Shown here piece by piece: positions 10,121 to 18,520 of a DNA stretch of 64,000 bases. This DNA is from Micrococcus sp. (GTDB lineage Bacteria; Actinomycetota; Actinomycetes; Actinomycetales; Micrococcaceae). The notes under the pieces are model-generated. The model ran no database searches. It was not told where the DNA came from and worked only from the letters and a program-made list of their open reading frames with translations. Made by a program: the position numbers and the translations under genes. The first letter of the stretch is position 1, and each line of letters opens with the position of its first letter. The stretch lies in contig JASBVO010000006.1 in assembly GCA_029961105.1 (NCBI GenBank), forward strand, positions 124,001-188,000, in the 5' to 3' direction.

Positions 10121-10328
10121 CTGCGCGGGAGTGCCCTGCATTCCGGAGAACGCTGCATTGAACGAGCGCTGCACTGAACCGTGCAACCTTTAAGCCTCCA
10201 CCCCGGTAGTCCCGGATGTAACCGACTTGGTCACCGGGCCCGGGCACCTGCTCGGCTCGCCCCTCCAGACCTCCAGACCAGCAGGCTCCGCGCTCGCGGG
10301 TGGCCGCACCAGAAGAGGCGACGCAGTC

Positions 10329-10877
10329 ATGGCCATCATGAACATCCATCTCCGGGACGCAGCCGATGCGTACCGGAAGCGTTCCCAACCCGCTGATCCC
10401 GCACCGGAGTCCGTCCGTCCTGAAACCGAGGGGACGTGTCGTCCTGCAAACGAAGGGACGCGCCGCCCCGAACCCAAGGCGACGCGCCGTCCTGAACCCG
10501 GGGCCGTCAGTCCTGAGTCCACGGTGGCGCGCCGGGTCCGCGGCAAGCCCGTGGTGGGCGCCCCGATCGCCACCCCGGTGCTGGCGGTGACGCCCCATCC
10601 GTCCGATCGCTGGAAGACCGCGGACGAGTGGAAGATGCTCGCCGAGTGCGGGCCGGGGGACACCGAGCTGTTCTTCTCCAAGGATCCCGTGGAGAAGAGG
10701 GCGGCCCTTGCGATCTGCGCGGACTGCCCGGTGGCGCGCGAGTGCCTGGCCGAGGCGATGTCCCAGGAACGAGGGGTGGACCTTCATGGCCGGTACGGGA
10801 TCCGCGGCGGGACGACCCCGGTTGAGCGGCGTGAACTGGCCCGGACCTGGAAGGAGCGCCGGGTCAAGCCGGGTTAG
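10329..10877 (+). CDS. WhiB-family iron-sulfur regulator with repetitive N-terminal extension
   Basis: A 182-residue protein. Its C-terminal ~80 residues are a WhiB domain: the first Cys in AECGPGD, then CADCPVAREC giving the other three cluster ligands, and a glycine turn GIRGG close to the usual G[VI]WGG. WhiB proteins bind a 4Fe-4S cluster and control transcription with the sigma factor in response to redox signals. The first ~100 residues are a low-complexity Arg/Pro/Glu tract with repeats of the TRRPEP type encoded by degenerate ~21-bp DNA repeats. ATG 10329 is taken as start; further in-frame starts exist upstream and at 10338. Confidence 0.88.
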   Translation: MAIMNIHLRDAADAYRKRSQPADPAPESVRPETEGTCRPANEGTRRPEPKATRRPEPGAVSPESTVARRVRGKPVVGAPIATPVLAVTPHPSDRWKTADEWKMLAECGPGDTELFFSKDPVEKRAALAICADCPVARECLAEAMSQERGVDLHGRYGIRGGTTPVERRELARTWKERRVKPG

Positions 10878-10887
10878 GGCCGCCCCG

Positions 10888-11760
10888 TCACCACAGGCCC
10901 AGCACCTGCGCGCCGCGCCCGGTGAGCCCGATCAGTGCGCCGAGCATGCCCGTGACGGCGACGGCGGACACCGCGGTGGCCGCCGCCCACTCGCGGCGTG
11001 AGCCGGTGGGGCCCAGCACCGGCACCTTCATCCGACCACCGCTGCTCCACAGCGAGGAGAGGAACGGGATCCGGGACACCCACCGCGGCGGTCTCAGGGC
11101 GGCGGGCCACAGCAGGTTGCAGCCGCCATCGGTGAGCATGTCCCCGGCGATGTGCACCGCCACGCCGAGCGCCACGGCGAGGACGAACCAGGCGCTCTCC
11201 GCGCCGAGCCCCACGGTCACCAGTGCACCGCACAGGATCCCCACCAGCCAGGGCACCTTGCGGGCCCTGCCCGGCATGAACCGCAGTGCCTTGACCGCGA
11301 AGGCGGACAGCAGCACGGTCCCGATCCCCGCGCCGAGCTGCAACGTGCCCGCCTCGGTGGGCACCGCGAGCCGGGAGAGCAGCCACGCCATCAGCGTGAA
11401 CGCGGCGAGCCCGAGCAGCGAATGAGTGCCGTTGCGGTGCCCGCCGGCGGCCTTGCCGAGGACGCGGCACACCCACTCCGAGACCGGAGGCAGGGAATGG
11501 GCGATCGACGCGCTGCGGTGGTCGGCGTCCGGCAGCAGGGCCGCGCCGGCCGCGACGATCGCTCCGGCCAGGACGCCGAGGTCCGTGATCCCGCCCAGCA
11601 GCCCGAAGCCCAGCGGGATGGCCTCCGGCAGGGTCAGCAGCGCCTCGCTGCCGGTGCCGAACAGCCCGACGCCGGCCAGCGGTCCCAGCGGCAGCCCGCC
11701 GTCGGCGGCGATCAGCACCCATGCCGCGGCCCCGCAGGCCGCGTGGTGTGGTCCCATCAT
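10888..11760 (-). CDS. Membrane-bound metal-dependent hydrolase, YdjM/DUF457 family
   Basis: A 290-residue integral membrane protein with the family's His/Asp signatures LLPDADHRSAS, HRNGTHSLLG and HIAGDMLTDGG, likely metal ligands at the membrane face. Homologues include the LexA-regulated YdjM; the substrate is unknown. Two adjacent ATG codons begin the frame. It is convergent with the WhiB gene, with only ten bases between the stops. Confidence 0.85.
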   Translation of the reverse strand: MMGPHHAACGAAAWVLIAADGGLPLGPLAGVGLFGTGSEALLTLPEAIPLGFGLLGGITDLGVLAGAIVAAGAALLPDADHRSASIAHSLPPVSEWVCRVLGKAAGGHRNGTHSLLGLAAFTLMAWLLSRLAVPTEAGTLQLGAGIGTVLLSAFAVKALRFMPGRARKVPWLVGILCGALVTVGLGAESAWFVLAVALGVAVHIAGDMLTDGGCNLLWPAALRPPRWVSRIPFLSSLWSSGGRMKVPVLGPTGSRREWAAATAVSAVAVTGMLGALIGLTGRGAQVLGLW

Positions 11761-11935
11761 GGGCGGTTCCCCTCTCTGGCCGCCCCATCAGAGCGCGGCC
11801 CGGAACACCCTACGGCGGCCCCCGGACACCTTAGGGCGTGTGCCGGTGCGGCCGGTGCGTACCCGCGCCAGCACGCTGCCAGCGCCGGCAGGTACGATCT
11901 GGCCCTTCGGCACTCCTCGCACGGAACGGAACCGC

Positions 11936-12781
11936 ATGCCTGAACCGACACCCCGCGACCCCGCCCGCACCGGCTCCGACGGCGAGCTGCGCCAGGACCG
12001 CTATGTGGGCAGCCGTGACCTCACCCGGTGGACGTCACCCCTCGGGCGGTGGCTGGCGGACCTGGCTCGCCGGACCGGAGTGCTCCTGGGCCCGCACCAG
12101 TCGCTGATCCTCATCCTGGTGTTCGGGGCCGCCGTGGCCGCTCTGATGACCTGGCTGGCCTCGGAGGTCTACGAGGCCGTCGTGGAGGCCGACGGGGTCG
12201 CGGTCCTGGATCACCCCTTGCTGGAGGCCATGGTCGACGAGCGCTCTCCGGCGCTGGACCTCGCGGCCACGGCCTACACGAACGTGGGTGGGGTGATCGG
12301 GATGCCCGTCCTGGCCGTCACGATCATGGTCGTCCTCGCGCTGCGGCGTCGTGCCTGGACGCCCGTCATCCTGATCGCCGCCGCCGGGGGCGGGTCGTTG
12401 CTGATGACCGTCGCGGGCAAGGACCTCATCGGGCGGGCCCGCCCGTCCCTGGCCCACGCGGTCCCGCCGTACGAGCACTCCCCGTCCTTCCCATCCGGGC
12501 ACTCGCTCAACGCACTGGTGATCGCCGGGATCGTGGCCTACCTCCTGCTGTTGCGCCAGCGCTCGCGCACCGCCCGGGTCCTGACCCTCACGGTCGCCAC
12601 CGTCTTCGCCCTGACCATCGGCCTGAGCCGGGTCTACCTGGGCCACCACTGGTTCACCGACGTCCTGGCCGCCTGGATCCTGGGGGCCGCGTGGCTGGCG
12701 GTGGTCATCACCGCCCACCGCCTGTACCTGACCACGCGCAAGGACACCGGCGCCGTCAACCGTTCCGCCGGACCGGCGTGA
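11936..12781 (+). CDS. PAP2-family membrane phosphatase
   Basis: A 281-residue membrane phosphatase with the three PAP2 signatures in order: KDLIGRARPSL, SFPSGHSLNA with the catalytic His, and SRVYLGHHWFTDVLA. Such enzymes hydrolyse phosphatidic acid or undecaprenyl pyrophosphate on the outer membrane face. About five hydrophobic spans follow a ~50-residue cytoplasmic N-terminus. ACGGAACGG ahead of ATG 11936 is a weak ribosome site, and TACGAT at 11892 could be its -10 box. Confidence 0.9.
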   Translation: MPEPTPRDPARTGSDGELRQDRYVGSRDLTRWTSPLGRWLADLARRTGVLLGPHQSLILILVFGAAVAALMTWLASEVYEAVVEADGVAVLDHPLLEAMVDERSPALDLAATAYTNVGGVIGMPVLAVTIMVVLALRRRAWTPVILIAAAGGGSLLMTVAGKDLIGRARPSLAHAVPPYEHSPSFPSGHSLNALVIAGIVAYLLLLRQRSRTARVLTLTVATVFALTIGLSRVYLGHHWFTDVLAAWILGAAWLAVVITAHRLYLTTRKDTGAVNRSAGPA

Positions 12782-12918
12782 TCGCCTTCCCGGGAGCCGC
12801 GGCATGACGCCCGTCGGCGGCCGTCCCGTGGGCGCCGGGGTGCGCCGGGGTGCCCCGTCTGGTCGGGTGGTGTCCGGTCGCGTGGTGGCCGGCACGGGGT
12901 CCGGTGCCGCCGTCCCCG

Positions 12919-12957
12919 CGCCTGCGCTGAGCGTCCCGCTTCGGCTCAGCGCAGGCG
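12919..12957. terminator. Hairpin overlapping the DUF3237 stop codon
   Basis: CGCCTGCGCTGAGC (12919-12932) pairs perfectly with 12944-12957 over 14 bp. It lies between the convergent PAP2 and DUF3237 genes and includes the last codons and stop of the latter. A bidirectional terminator is likely, although no T tract follows. Confidence 0.55.
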
Positions 12958-13428
12958 GAAGACGTCGATCCGCACGCCGGCGGGGCGCCGTTCCCCGACG
13001 CCGATGAACAGGGTGCGGTTCATCCACGCGTAAGGGCCGGACTCATCGGCGGACAGTTCGGGCACGCAGCGGAAGTAGATGCGGGACGGGTCCACCTGCC
13101 GCCCGTCCATCATGGCCTGCAGGTCCTCCGGCGCCCCGGTGCGCACGGCCCGGTTCTCCACCAGGATCCGGTGGCCGTCCTCCAGCTCGAGGACGTAGTT
13201 GGCCTCCAGGTGCGCGACGTCGGCCGTCGGGTAGCGCTGGAAGTCCGCCCCGGCGTCGAGCACCTTCCCGGACAGGCCCGGTCCGGTGACGCGGCCGCCG
13301 CGGATCGGTGCGACGCGGCGGAGGCCATGCGCGGTGGTGCCAATGTCGATCGTGGGGCTGACCTCGACCTCGATGGTGGCCACGTAGTCGAGTCCGGGCG
13401 GGGTGGGAACCTCGGTCCTGCCGGTCAT
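12946..13428 (-). CDS. DUF3237 (UPF0311) domain protein
   Basis: A 160-residue protein matching the DUF3237 barrel pattern, with an early IEVEVSP strand, IRGGRVTGPGLSGKVLDAG, a central DVAHLEANYVLELEDG and the C-terminal PYAWMNRTLFIGVG. The family is widespread beside aromatic- and keto-acid-catabolic genes but its activity is unproven. AAGGA seven bases ahead supports the ATG at 13428. It is divergent from the small gene at 13574. Confidence 0.85.
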   Translation of the reverse strand: MTGRTEVPTPPGLDYVATIEVEVSPTIDIGTTAHGLRRVAPIRGGRVTGPGLSGKVLDAGADFQRYPTADVAHLEANYVLELEDGHRILVENRAVRTGAPEDLQAMMDGRQVDPSRIYFRCVPELSADESGPYAWMNRTLFIGVGERRPAGVRIDVFRLR

Positions 13429-13573
13429 TGGCGGTCCTTCCTGGGGTGGGCGCTCGCGGGCCGCGACGGCCTGTGCGTTGCGGAATGCAACCGAATGTGA
13501 CCTCGGTCAACATACCCTTGGCGCGAGCGACTACCGTGGATCCTCCGATGACGAAGGGTGGGGGACCCTGAAG

Positions 13574-13819
13574 ATGAAGCACCTGTTGACCGAGGCCCTG
13601 GAGGTCCTGGGGGCCACCGATGCCGACGACGTCCGCACCCGAGCGCGGGCCCGCCGGGCCCACGCCCGCGTCCTGGCGATGATCAACTTCGCCGACGAGA
13701 CGGCCCGGCTCAGCCGGGAGCAGCGCATCGCCAACCTGCTGGCGCTGGCGCAGACGGGGCATGAAGACGCGCAATGGGCGCTCGACGAAGCCCGGCGGAT
13801 GCTGTCCACCGAGCGTTAG
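13574..13819 (+). CDS. Small hypothetical protein
   Basis: An 81-residue, charged, largely helical protein (MKHLLTEALEVLG, then an Arg/Ala-rich helix and ARRMLSTER). It has no signal peptide, membrane span or recognisable domain. GGGGGA about eight bases upstream could serve as ribosome site. The codon pattern is normal for the region, but its reality rests on that alone. Confidence 0.55.
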   Translation: MKHLLTEALEVLGATDADDVRTRARARRAHARVLAMINFADETARLSREQRIANLLALAQTGHEDAQWALDEARRMLSTER

Positions 13820-13898
13820 GGCCGCTCGGTGCTTACCTGGATGACCGTTCCGCGCCATCCTGCGGCATCGCCGAACGCACGGCCCGCACCTTCTCGCC

Positions 13899-14546
13899 TC
13901 AGGAGAGGCGCGGATGGGGGTCGGCGATCGCCAGGAACCGGATGGGCAGCTCCACCAGCTCGGCCGGCCCGTGGGGGGCCTCGCCCTCGAACAGCAGCGA
14001 GTCCCCGGGCAGCATCTCGTAGCGGTGGGGCCCGTGGCTGTAGACCATGTGGCCCTCGAGCATGTGGATGAACTCGGTGCCGGGATGCTGGAACAGCGGG
14101 AAGACGTCCGAGGCACTCGTCAGGGTCACCAGTGTGGGTTCCAGGGAATCCGCGCGGTGCTTGAGGACGCCGAGGATCTTGTATTCGTGGCCCCGCCGGG
14201 TGCCGCTGCGCACCACCACCGCGCCCTCCCCGGCCCGGGTGTGGGAGGCCTCCCGGTCCGTCTCCAGCCCGCGGAACAGCGCGGTGACCGGCACGCCCAG
14301 GCCGTCGGCCAGGCGCTCGACCGTGGTGAGTGAGCAGGAGGTTGAGGCGCTCTCCACCTTGGAGATCATGGCCTTGGACAGGCCCGTGCGCTCGGCCAGA
14401 TCTGAGGCCGTGAGCCCCAGGGCTGCCCTGAAGTGGCGGACCTGCTCGCCGATGGACCGCTCCAGCCGTCCCGAGGACGGCACCTGTGCCGGCTCATGCC
14501 AGGCAGGGGCGAGGCGCTCGGGTGGGGCCTGGTCATCGGAAGTCAT
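13899..14546 (-). CDS. XRE-family regulator with C-terminal cupin domain
   Basis: A 215-residue regulator. The HTH_3 domain at about residues 30-90 (GLTASDLAERTGLSKAMISK) is joined to a cupin barrel (HPGTEFIHMLEGHMVY, LLPGDSLLFEGEAPH is the typical pattern, with MLPGDSLLF here). This architecture is common in controllers of amine, amino-acid and aldehyde catabolism. TACGAT lies seven bases before ATG 14546, suggesting leaderless initiation; an ATG nine bases upstream is possible. It lies 189 bases downstream of the aldehyde dehydrogenase on the same strand and may control it. Confidence 0.88.
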   Translation of the reverse strand: MTSDDQAPPERLAPAWHEPAQVPSSGRLERSIGEQVRHFRAALGLTASDLAERTGLSKAMISKVESASTSCSLTTVERLADGLGVPVTALFRGLETDREASHTRAGEGAVVVRSGTRRGHEYKILGVLKHRADSLEPTLVTLTSASDVFPLFQHPGTEFIHMLEGHMVYSHGPHRYEMLPGDSLLFEGEAPHGPAELVELPIRFLAIADPHPRLS

Positions 14547-14735
14547 CGCGACCATCGTAGCCGCGCCCGCCTCGCCTGGCCGGCGTCGCCGTCGGTCCCT
14601 GCCAGGCCGGCCAGGCGGTCCAGGCGCACCCGAGGCGTCCGGGGCGTCTTTCGTGGATGCCGCCGCGGGGATGCGGGCAGGGCGCGGCTGACATGAGTGG
14701 GGTGTCCCTCCCAGGATCTTCACTGGGCGGCTGCA

Positions 14736-16181
14736 TCAGCGCGGATCGGTGTAGGTGGTCTTGTGCTGGGTGTAGAACTCCCGGGCCGAGGCGCCCTGTT
14801 CGCGCGGCCCATAGCTGGAGCCCTTGCGCCCTCCGAAGGAGACGTGGGGGTCCACTCCGGCCGTGGGCGCGTTGACCATGACCATGCCGGCCTGGGACCG
14901 GCGCTTGAAGTCGGTGGCGTGCGCCAGGCTGCTGGTGCAGATCCCGGAGGACAGCCCGAACTCGGTGTCGTTGGCGGTGGCCAGCGCCTCGTCGTAGTCG
15001 GCGACCCGGATGACGGAGGCCACCGGTCCGAACACCTCCTCGCGGTTGATCGTCATGTCGTTGCTCGTGGCGGTCACCAGCGCCGGGGACATGTAGTACC
15101 CCTCCGTGGCCAGCTGCAGCCGCTCGCCCCCGTGGACCTCCCCGCCCTCCGCGCCGGCCGTGCGGACATAGGCCAGGTTGCTCTCCAACTGCTCGGCGCT
15201 GGAGATGGGCCCGACCGCTGAGGCGGGATCCCGGGCGTCCCCGACCACCATCGACCCGACCCGCGCCCGCATCCGGTCCACGAACTCGTCGTGGACGTCG
15301 GCCGTGACGATCAGCCGGGACGAAGCGGTGCACCGCTGCCCGTTGGAGAAGAACGCCCCGTTGACGGCGCAGTCCACGGCGTGGTCCAGGTCGGCGTCGC
15401 CCAGGACCACGAGCGGGTTCTTGCCGCCCATCTCGCACTGGACCTTGATGCCCCGGGCCACGCAGGCGCCCGCCAGCTTCCGTCCCACGGCCTGGGAACC
15501 GGTGAAGCTGATGGCGTCCACCGCGGCGGACCCGGTCATCGCGGTCCCGGCCACGGACCCGGAGCCCATGACGAGGTTCATCACGCCCTCCGGGACCCCG
15601 GCCTCGACCAGGATCCTCGTCAGCTCCCAGGCGGACCCGGGGGTGATGCCGGCCGGCTTGAACACCACGGCGTTGCCGAACGCCAGGGCCGGGGCGATCT
15701 TCCACGCCGGGATGGCGATGGGGAAGTTCCACGGGGTGATGACGCCGACCACGCCCATGGGGTCATGGTGCATCTCGGCGATCAGTCCTGGGCGGACGGA
15801 GTCGATCACCGTTCCGGTGTTGCGCAGGGCCTCCCCGGCGAAGAAGTCGAAGATCTGCGCGGCCCGGTTGACCTCGGCCACCGCCTCGGCGATCGGCTTG
15901 CCGAGCTCCCGCGCCAGCAGGTCTCCCAGCTCCGCCGCCCGGGACGCCAGCTGCCCGGCCGCCCGGGACAGCAGCCGGGACCGGGGCACCGGACCCGCCG
16001 CCGCCCAGCCCGGCCACGCCTGGCGGGCCGCGTCGATGGCCTCCTCGACGGTGTCCGCACCGGCCTGGGCATAGCGGCCGATGACGTCGGACAGGTCCGA
16101 GGGATTCACGTTCTCCGCGTAGTCCCCCGGTCTCACCCAGCGCCCGCCGACGTAGTTGTCAAAGGTCGCGCTGTCGGCCAT
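14736..16181 (-). CDS. NAD(P)-dependent aldehyde dehydrogenase, semialdehyde-dehydrogenase-like
   Basis: A 481-residue enzyme of normal ALDH length. It shows PWNFPIAIPAWKIAPALAFG, the nucleotide-site GSQAVGRKLA, the general base Glu in CEMGGKNPL and the nucleophile Cys284 in NGQRCTASSR. The C-terminal VSFGGRKGSSYGPREQG resembles alpha-ketoglutaric- and succinic-semialdehyde dehydrogenases. ATG 16181 is preferred: GAGG lies six bases upstream, while the GTG twelve bases earlier sits directly against the AGGAGG. The XRE-cupin regulator follows. Confidence 0.92.
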   Translation of the reverse strand: MADSATFDNYVGGRWVRPGDYAENVNPSDLSDVIGRYAQAGADTVEEAIDAARQAWPGWAAAGPVPRSRLLSRAAGQLASRAAELGDLLARELGKPIAEAVAEVNRAAQIFDFFAGEALRNTGTVIDSVRPGLIAEMHHDPMGVVGVITPWNFPIAIPAWKIAPALAFGNAVVFKPAGITPGSAWELTRILVEAGVPEGVMNLVMGSGSVAGTAMTGSAAVDAISFTGSQAVGRKLAGACVARGIKVQCEMGGKNPLVVLGDADLDHAVDCAVNGAFFSNGQRCTASSRLIVTADVHDEFVDRMRARVGSMVVGDARDPASAVGPISSAEQLESNLAYVRTAGAEGGEVHGGERLQLATEGYYMSPALVTATSNDMTINREEVFGPVASVIRVADYDEALATANDTEFGLSSGICTSSLAHATDFKRRSQAGMVMVNAPTAGVDPHVSFGGRKGSSYGPREQGASAREFYTQHKTTYTDPR

Positions 16182-16342
16182 CGCCTGCCTCACTCCTCCT
16201 GATCCCTGGATCGCCCGGTCGAGCGCCGCGGCGGCCCGGTAGCCCCACGCCCCGGTCGGTGCGCAGTTGACGGACCCCGGGACCGGGTTTGTCTGGATAG
16301 GACATGAGCGGCGTCACGAGGAAGATCGAGAACAGCTATTGC

Positions 16343-16352
16343 GTGTGCACAC
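16343..16352. promoter_or_regulatory. Palindrome upstream of the aldehyde dehydrogenase gene
   Basis: GTGTGCACAC is a perfect 10-bp palindrome about 160 bases ahead of the dehydrogenase start. On the minus strand TTGTGA and ATACGG (17-bp spacing) lie just upstream of it, so it could be an operator at a promoter. The rest of 16182-16534 holds no gene I can support. Confidence 0.3.
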
Positions 16353-16534
16353 CGTATGGCCATTCTGAACGTCATCACAAGCAGCACTCAACGCCTGTTC
16401 TGTCGCGCAGCCTCATGACATCACCCCCGGTCCGGCCCGGTCAGGGGTGCTGCTGGAGGACGTGGGCGACGGGGACGAGTCCTCGACCTAGCCGCTGGTT
16501 ACTGCGCCCGGCGACTGCCCAGCCGGGACCTGAC

Positions 16535-16939
16535 CTAGCCCGCCGGCAGGTCCAGGTTCTGCCCCCGGAGCTGCCCCCGGGCCAGGACCTTGCCGGAGGT
16601 CTCGTCGGTGATGACGACCTGCCACAGTTGCTGGGTCCGGCCCTGGTGCAGGGCCTCGGCCTCCACCACGGCGCGGCCGCCGGTGCTGGCCCGCAGGAAG
16701 TCTGTGGCGTTGTGGACCCCGACGGCGAACTGGCCCCGGTCGGCCACCGCGGCGTTGGCCCCGGCCCCGCCGGCGATCTCCACGATCGTGGCGTAGACCC
16801 CGCCGTGGACCACGCCCTGGTCGGTGTGGTGCTCGGGGCCGAAGTCGGCGTGGCCGCGCACCCGGGTCCCGGACACCTCGTCGGCGACGAACCCGGAGGC
16901 ACGGATGAAGGAGCTGGGTGGGGCCGTGGGGTTCTTCAT
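16535..16939 (-). CDS. PaaI-type hotdog-fold thioesterase
   Basis: A 134-residue single hotdog domain with the hallmark GVVHGGVYATIVEIAGGAGA, in which HGG begins the long helix, and the closing strands QQLWQVVITDE. Relatives hydrolyse acyl-CoA or aryl-CoA thioesters in the cytoplasm, often rescuing CoA in aromatic degradation or menaquinone synthesis. GAGGAAG precedes the ATG at 16939. Confidence 0.87.
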   Translation of the reverse strand: MKNPTAPPSSFIRASGFVADEVSGTRVRGHADFGPEHHTDQGVVHGGVYATIVEIAGGAGANAAVADRGQFAVGVHNATDFLRASTGGRAVVEAEALHQGRTQQLWQVVITDETSGKVLARGQLRGQNLDLPAG

Positions 16940-17055
16940 GGGTTCTTCCTCGCGGGGGACGGCGATGCGGTGTCTGCGGCCATCATGTCAGGTGATCGAC
17001 CGGGCACGTCCGCTAGGCCGGGACGATGCGGGGGTCTCGGTCCTAGACTGAGCCC

Positions 17056-17559
17056 GTGGACACTCGGACCACTGCGGTGCACGGGAGCCGACCGTCCGTC
17101 GGCACCACGTCTGTGCTACTGGCCGCCGCCCTGGTCGTGGTGGTTGCCCTGGCGGTCCTGACCATGCACTCCCTGCACCTCCACGCTGGAACGGTGTCCC
17201 CGCCGTCGTCCCACGCCTCCGCGGCCCCGCCCGGGGTGGGCATCGCCCACCCGGCAGGGCACTCCGCCGCGGGGCACCATGGTGCCGCGGCCGCGGTAGT
17301 GGGCGCCGACGTCGGGATGCAGGAGCACGACGGCGGCGCGGCCAGCGGCGCGGGCTGCGCCACCTGCCCGGCGGATCACCTCGGCTTGGCGATGACCTGC
17401 CTGGTGGCGCTACTGTTGGTGGTGGCCCTGGTGGTGCGACCGAGGACGTGGGTGCTGTCGGCCGGGCACGGGATGCGGACCGGTCCGGCTCCCGGCCTGG
17501 CGCACCGGATCCTCCCGTGCCCGCCCTCCCTCACGGTGCTCTGCATCAGCCGGACGTGA
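17056..17559 (+). CDS. DUF6153-like His-rich membrane protein
   Basis: A 167-residue protein with a hydrophobic span at about 18-37, a His-rich extracytoplasmic stretch (SLHLHAG, AHPAGHSAAGHHG, CATCPADHLG) and a second span at about 117-137. His and paired Cys suggest metal handling. TAGACT at 17044-17049 lies six bases before GTG 17056 with no ribosome site, the leaderless pattern. The gene is followed by the DUF305 lipoprotein, a usual partner in copper-related actinobacterial loci. Confidence 0.75.
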   Translation: MDTRTTAVHGSRPSVGTTSVLLAAALVVVVALAVLTMHSLHLHAGTVSPPSSHASAAPPGVGIAHPAGHSAAGHHGAAAAVVGADVGMQEHDGGAASGAGCATCPADHLGLAMTCLVALLLVVALVVRPRTWVLSAGHGMRTGPAPGLAHRILPCPPSLTVLCISRT

Positions 17560-17657
17560 TGGGCCGGCACACGGCGTTCGCGTGCGTGTGCCTCCCGCCG
17601 CCTGCGCCCCGCCGACCGGCCGGGCGCCACCACACGACGTCATTGAGGAGAACCGAC

Positions 17658-18419
17658 ATGAACACCCGAATCAGCCCGACCACCGTCCTGGCGGGGTCCG
17701 CGCTCGCCGCAGCCCTCGTCCTCACCGGGTGCACCACCGGGGACACGGACACCAGCCCGAGCCCGACCGCCACGACCGGCGAAAGCACCCCCGCGACCGC
17801 CGGGACGGGCACCGCCACCGGTGCCAGCCCCGAGGCATCGGGCACCTCCACCGCCACCGGCGCCACGGCCGAGGCCAACCAGGCGGACCACCGGTTCGCG
17901 CGAATGATGATCCCGCACCACCAGCAGGCCATCGAGATGTCCGACATCATCCTGGCCAAGGAGGGCCTGGACCCGGAGGTCGCCACCCTGGCCGAGGAGA
18001 TCAAGGCCGCCCAGGGCCCGGAGATCGAGAAGATGAAGTCCTGGCTCGAGGAGTGGGGCGTGGGCGGCGGCATGGGCCCTGGCAGCGACGGCTCGATGGG
18101 CCCGGGGATGGGCCAGGAATCGATGGGCCCGGGGATGGGCCAAGGGTCGATGAGCCCGGGGATGGGCCCTGGCGGGAGCGGCGGCATGATGGGCGGCATG
18201 CTCTCCCCCCAGGAACTCGAGGAGATGAGGCAGGCGGACACCGAGGAGGCGACGAGGCTGTTCCTGGAAGGGATGATCGGCCACCACGAGGGCGCCATCG
18301 ACATGGCCGAGCAGGAGGTCCAGAACGGCCAGTACCCGGACGCGGTGGCCCTGGCCAAGAGCATCATCGAGACCCAGCAGCGCGAGATCGAGACGATGCG
18401 CGAGCTGCTCGGCCAGTGA
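17658..18419 (+). CDS. DUF305 lipoprotein with Met-rich repeat
   Basis: A 253-residue secreted lipoprotein (lipobox LTGC). The linker is Ser/Thr/Ala-rich. The first half-domain has DHRFARMMIPHHQQAIEMS, and the second has MIGHHEGAIDMAEQEV. Between them is a Gly/Met/Pro/Ser tract with repeats of the type GPGMGQ. The paired His and clustered Met are known copper-binding features in the DUF305/CopM group, so a periplasmic copper buffer is likely. GAGGAG is eight bases ahead of the ATG. A terminator follows. Confidence 0.9.
   Translation: MNTRISPTTVLAGSALAAALVLTGCTTGDTDTSPSPTATTGESTPATAGTGTATGASPEASGTSTATGATAEANQADHRFARMMIPHHQQAIEMSDIILAKEGLDPEVATLAEEIKAAQGPEIEKMKSWLEEWGVGGGMGPGSDGSMGPGMGQESMGPGMGQGSMSPGMGPGGSGGMMGGMLSPQELEEMRQADTEEATRLFLEGMIGHHEGAIDMAEQEVQNGQYPDAVALAKSIIETQQREIETMRELLGQ
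18079..18184 (+). repeat. Met/Gly-coding tandem repeat in the DUF305 gene
   Basis: Imperfect units of about 27-30 bp (core GGCCCGGGGATGGGCCA) are repeated in tandem and encode GPGMGQxSM-type units. The in-frame unit length means copy number can vary without breaking the gene. Confidence 0.75.
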
Positions 18420-18437
18420 TGTCCTGACCGGAGGAGC

Positions 18438-18483
18438 GCTGAGGACCGGTCACCACCCCCCGGGGTGCTGACCGGTCCTCAGC
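18438..18483. terminator. Bidirectional terminator
   Basis: GCTGAGGACCGGTCA (18438-18452) pairs perfectly with 18469-18483 over 15 bp around a 16-base loop. It separates the convergent DUF305 and MFS genes. Confidence 0.8.
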
Positions 18484-18520
18484 CTCGTGCGTGCCCAAGC
18501 GGGTTCGGGGGCCGCCGCCG

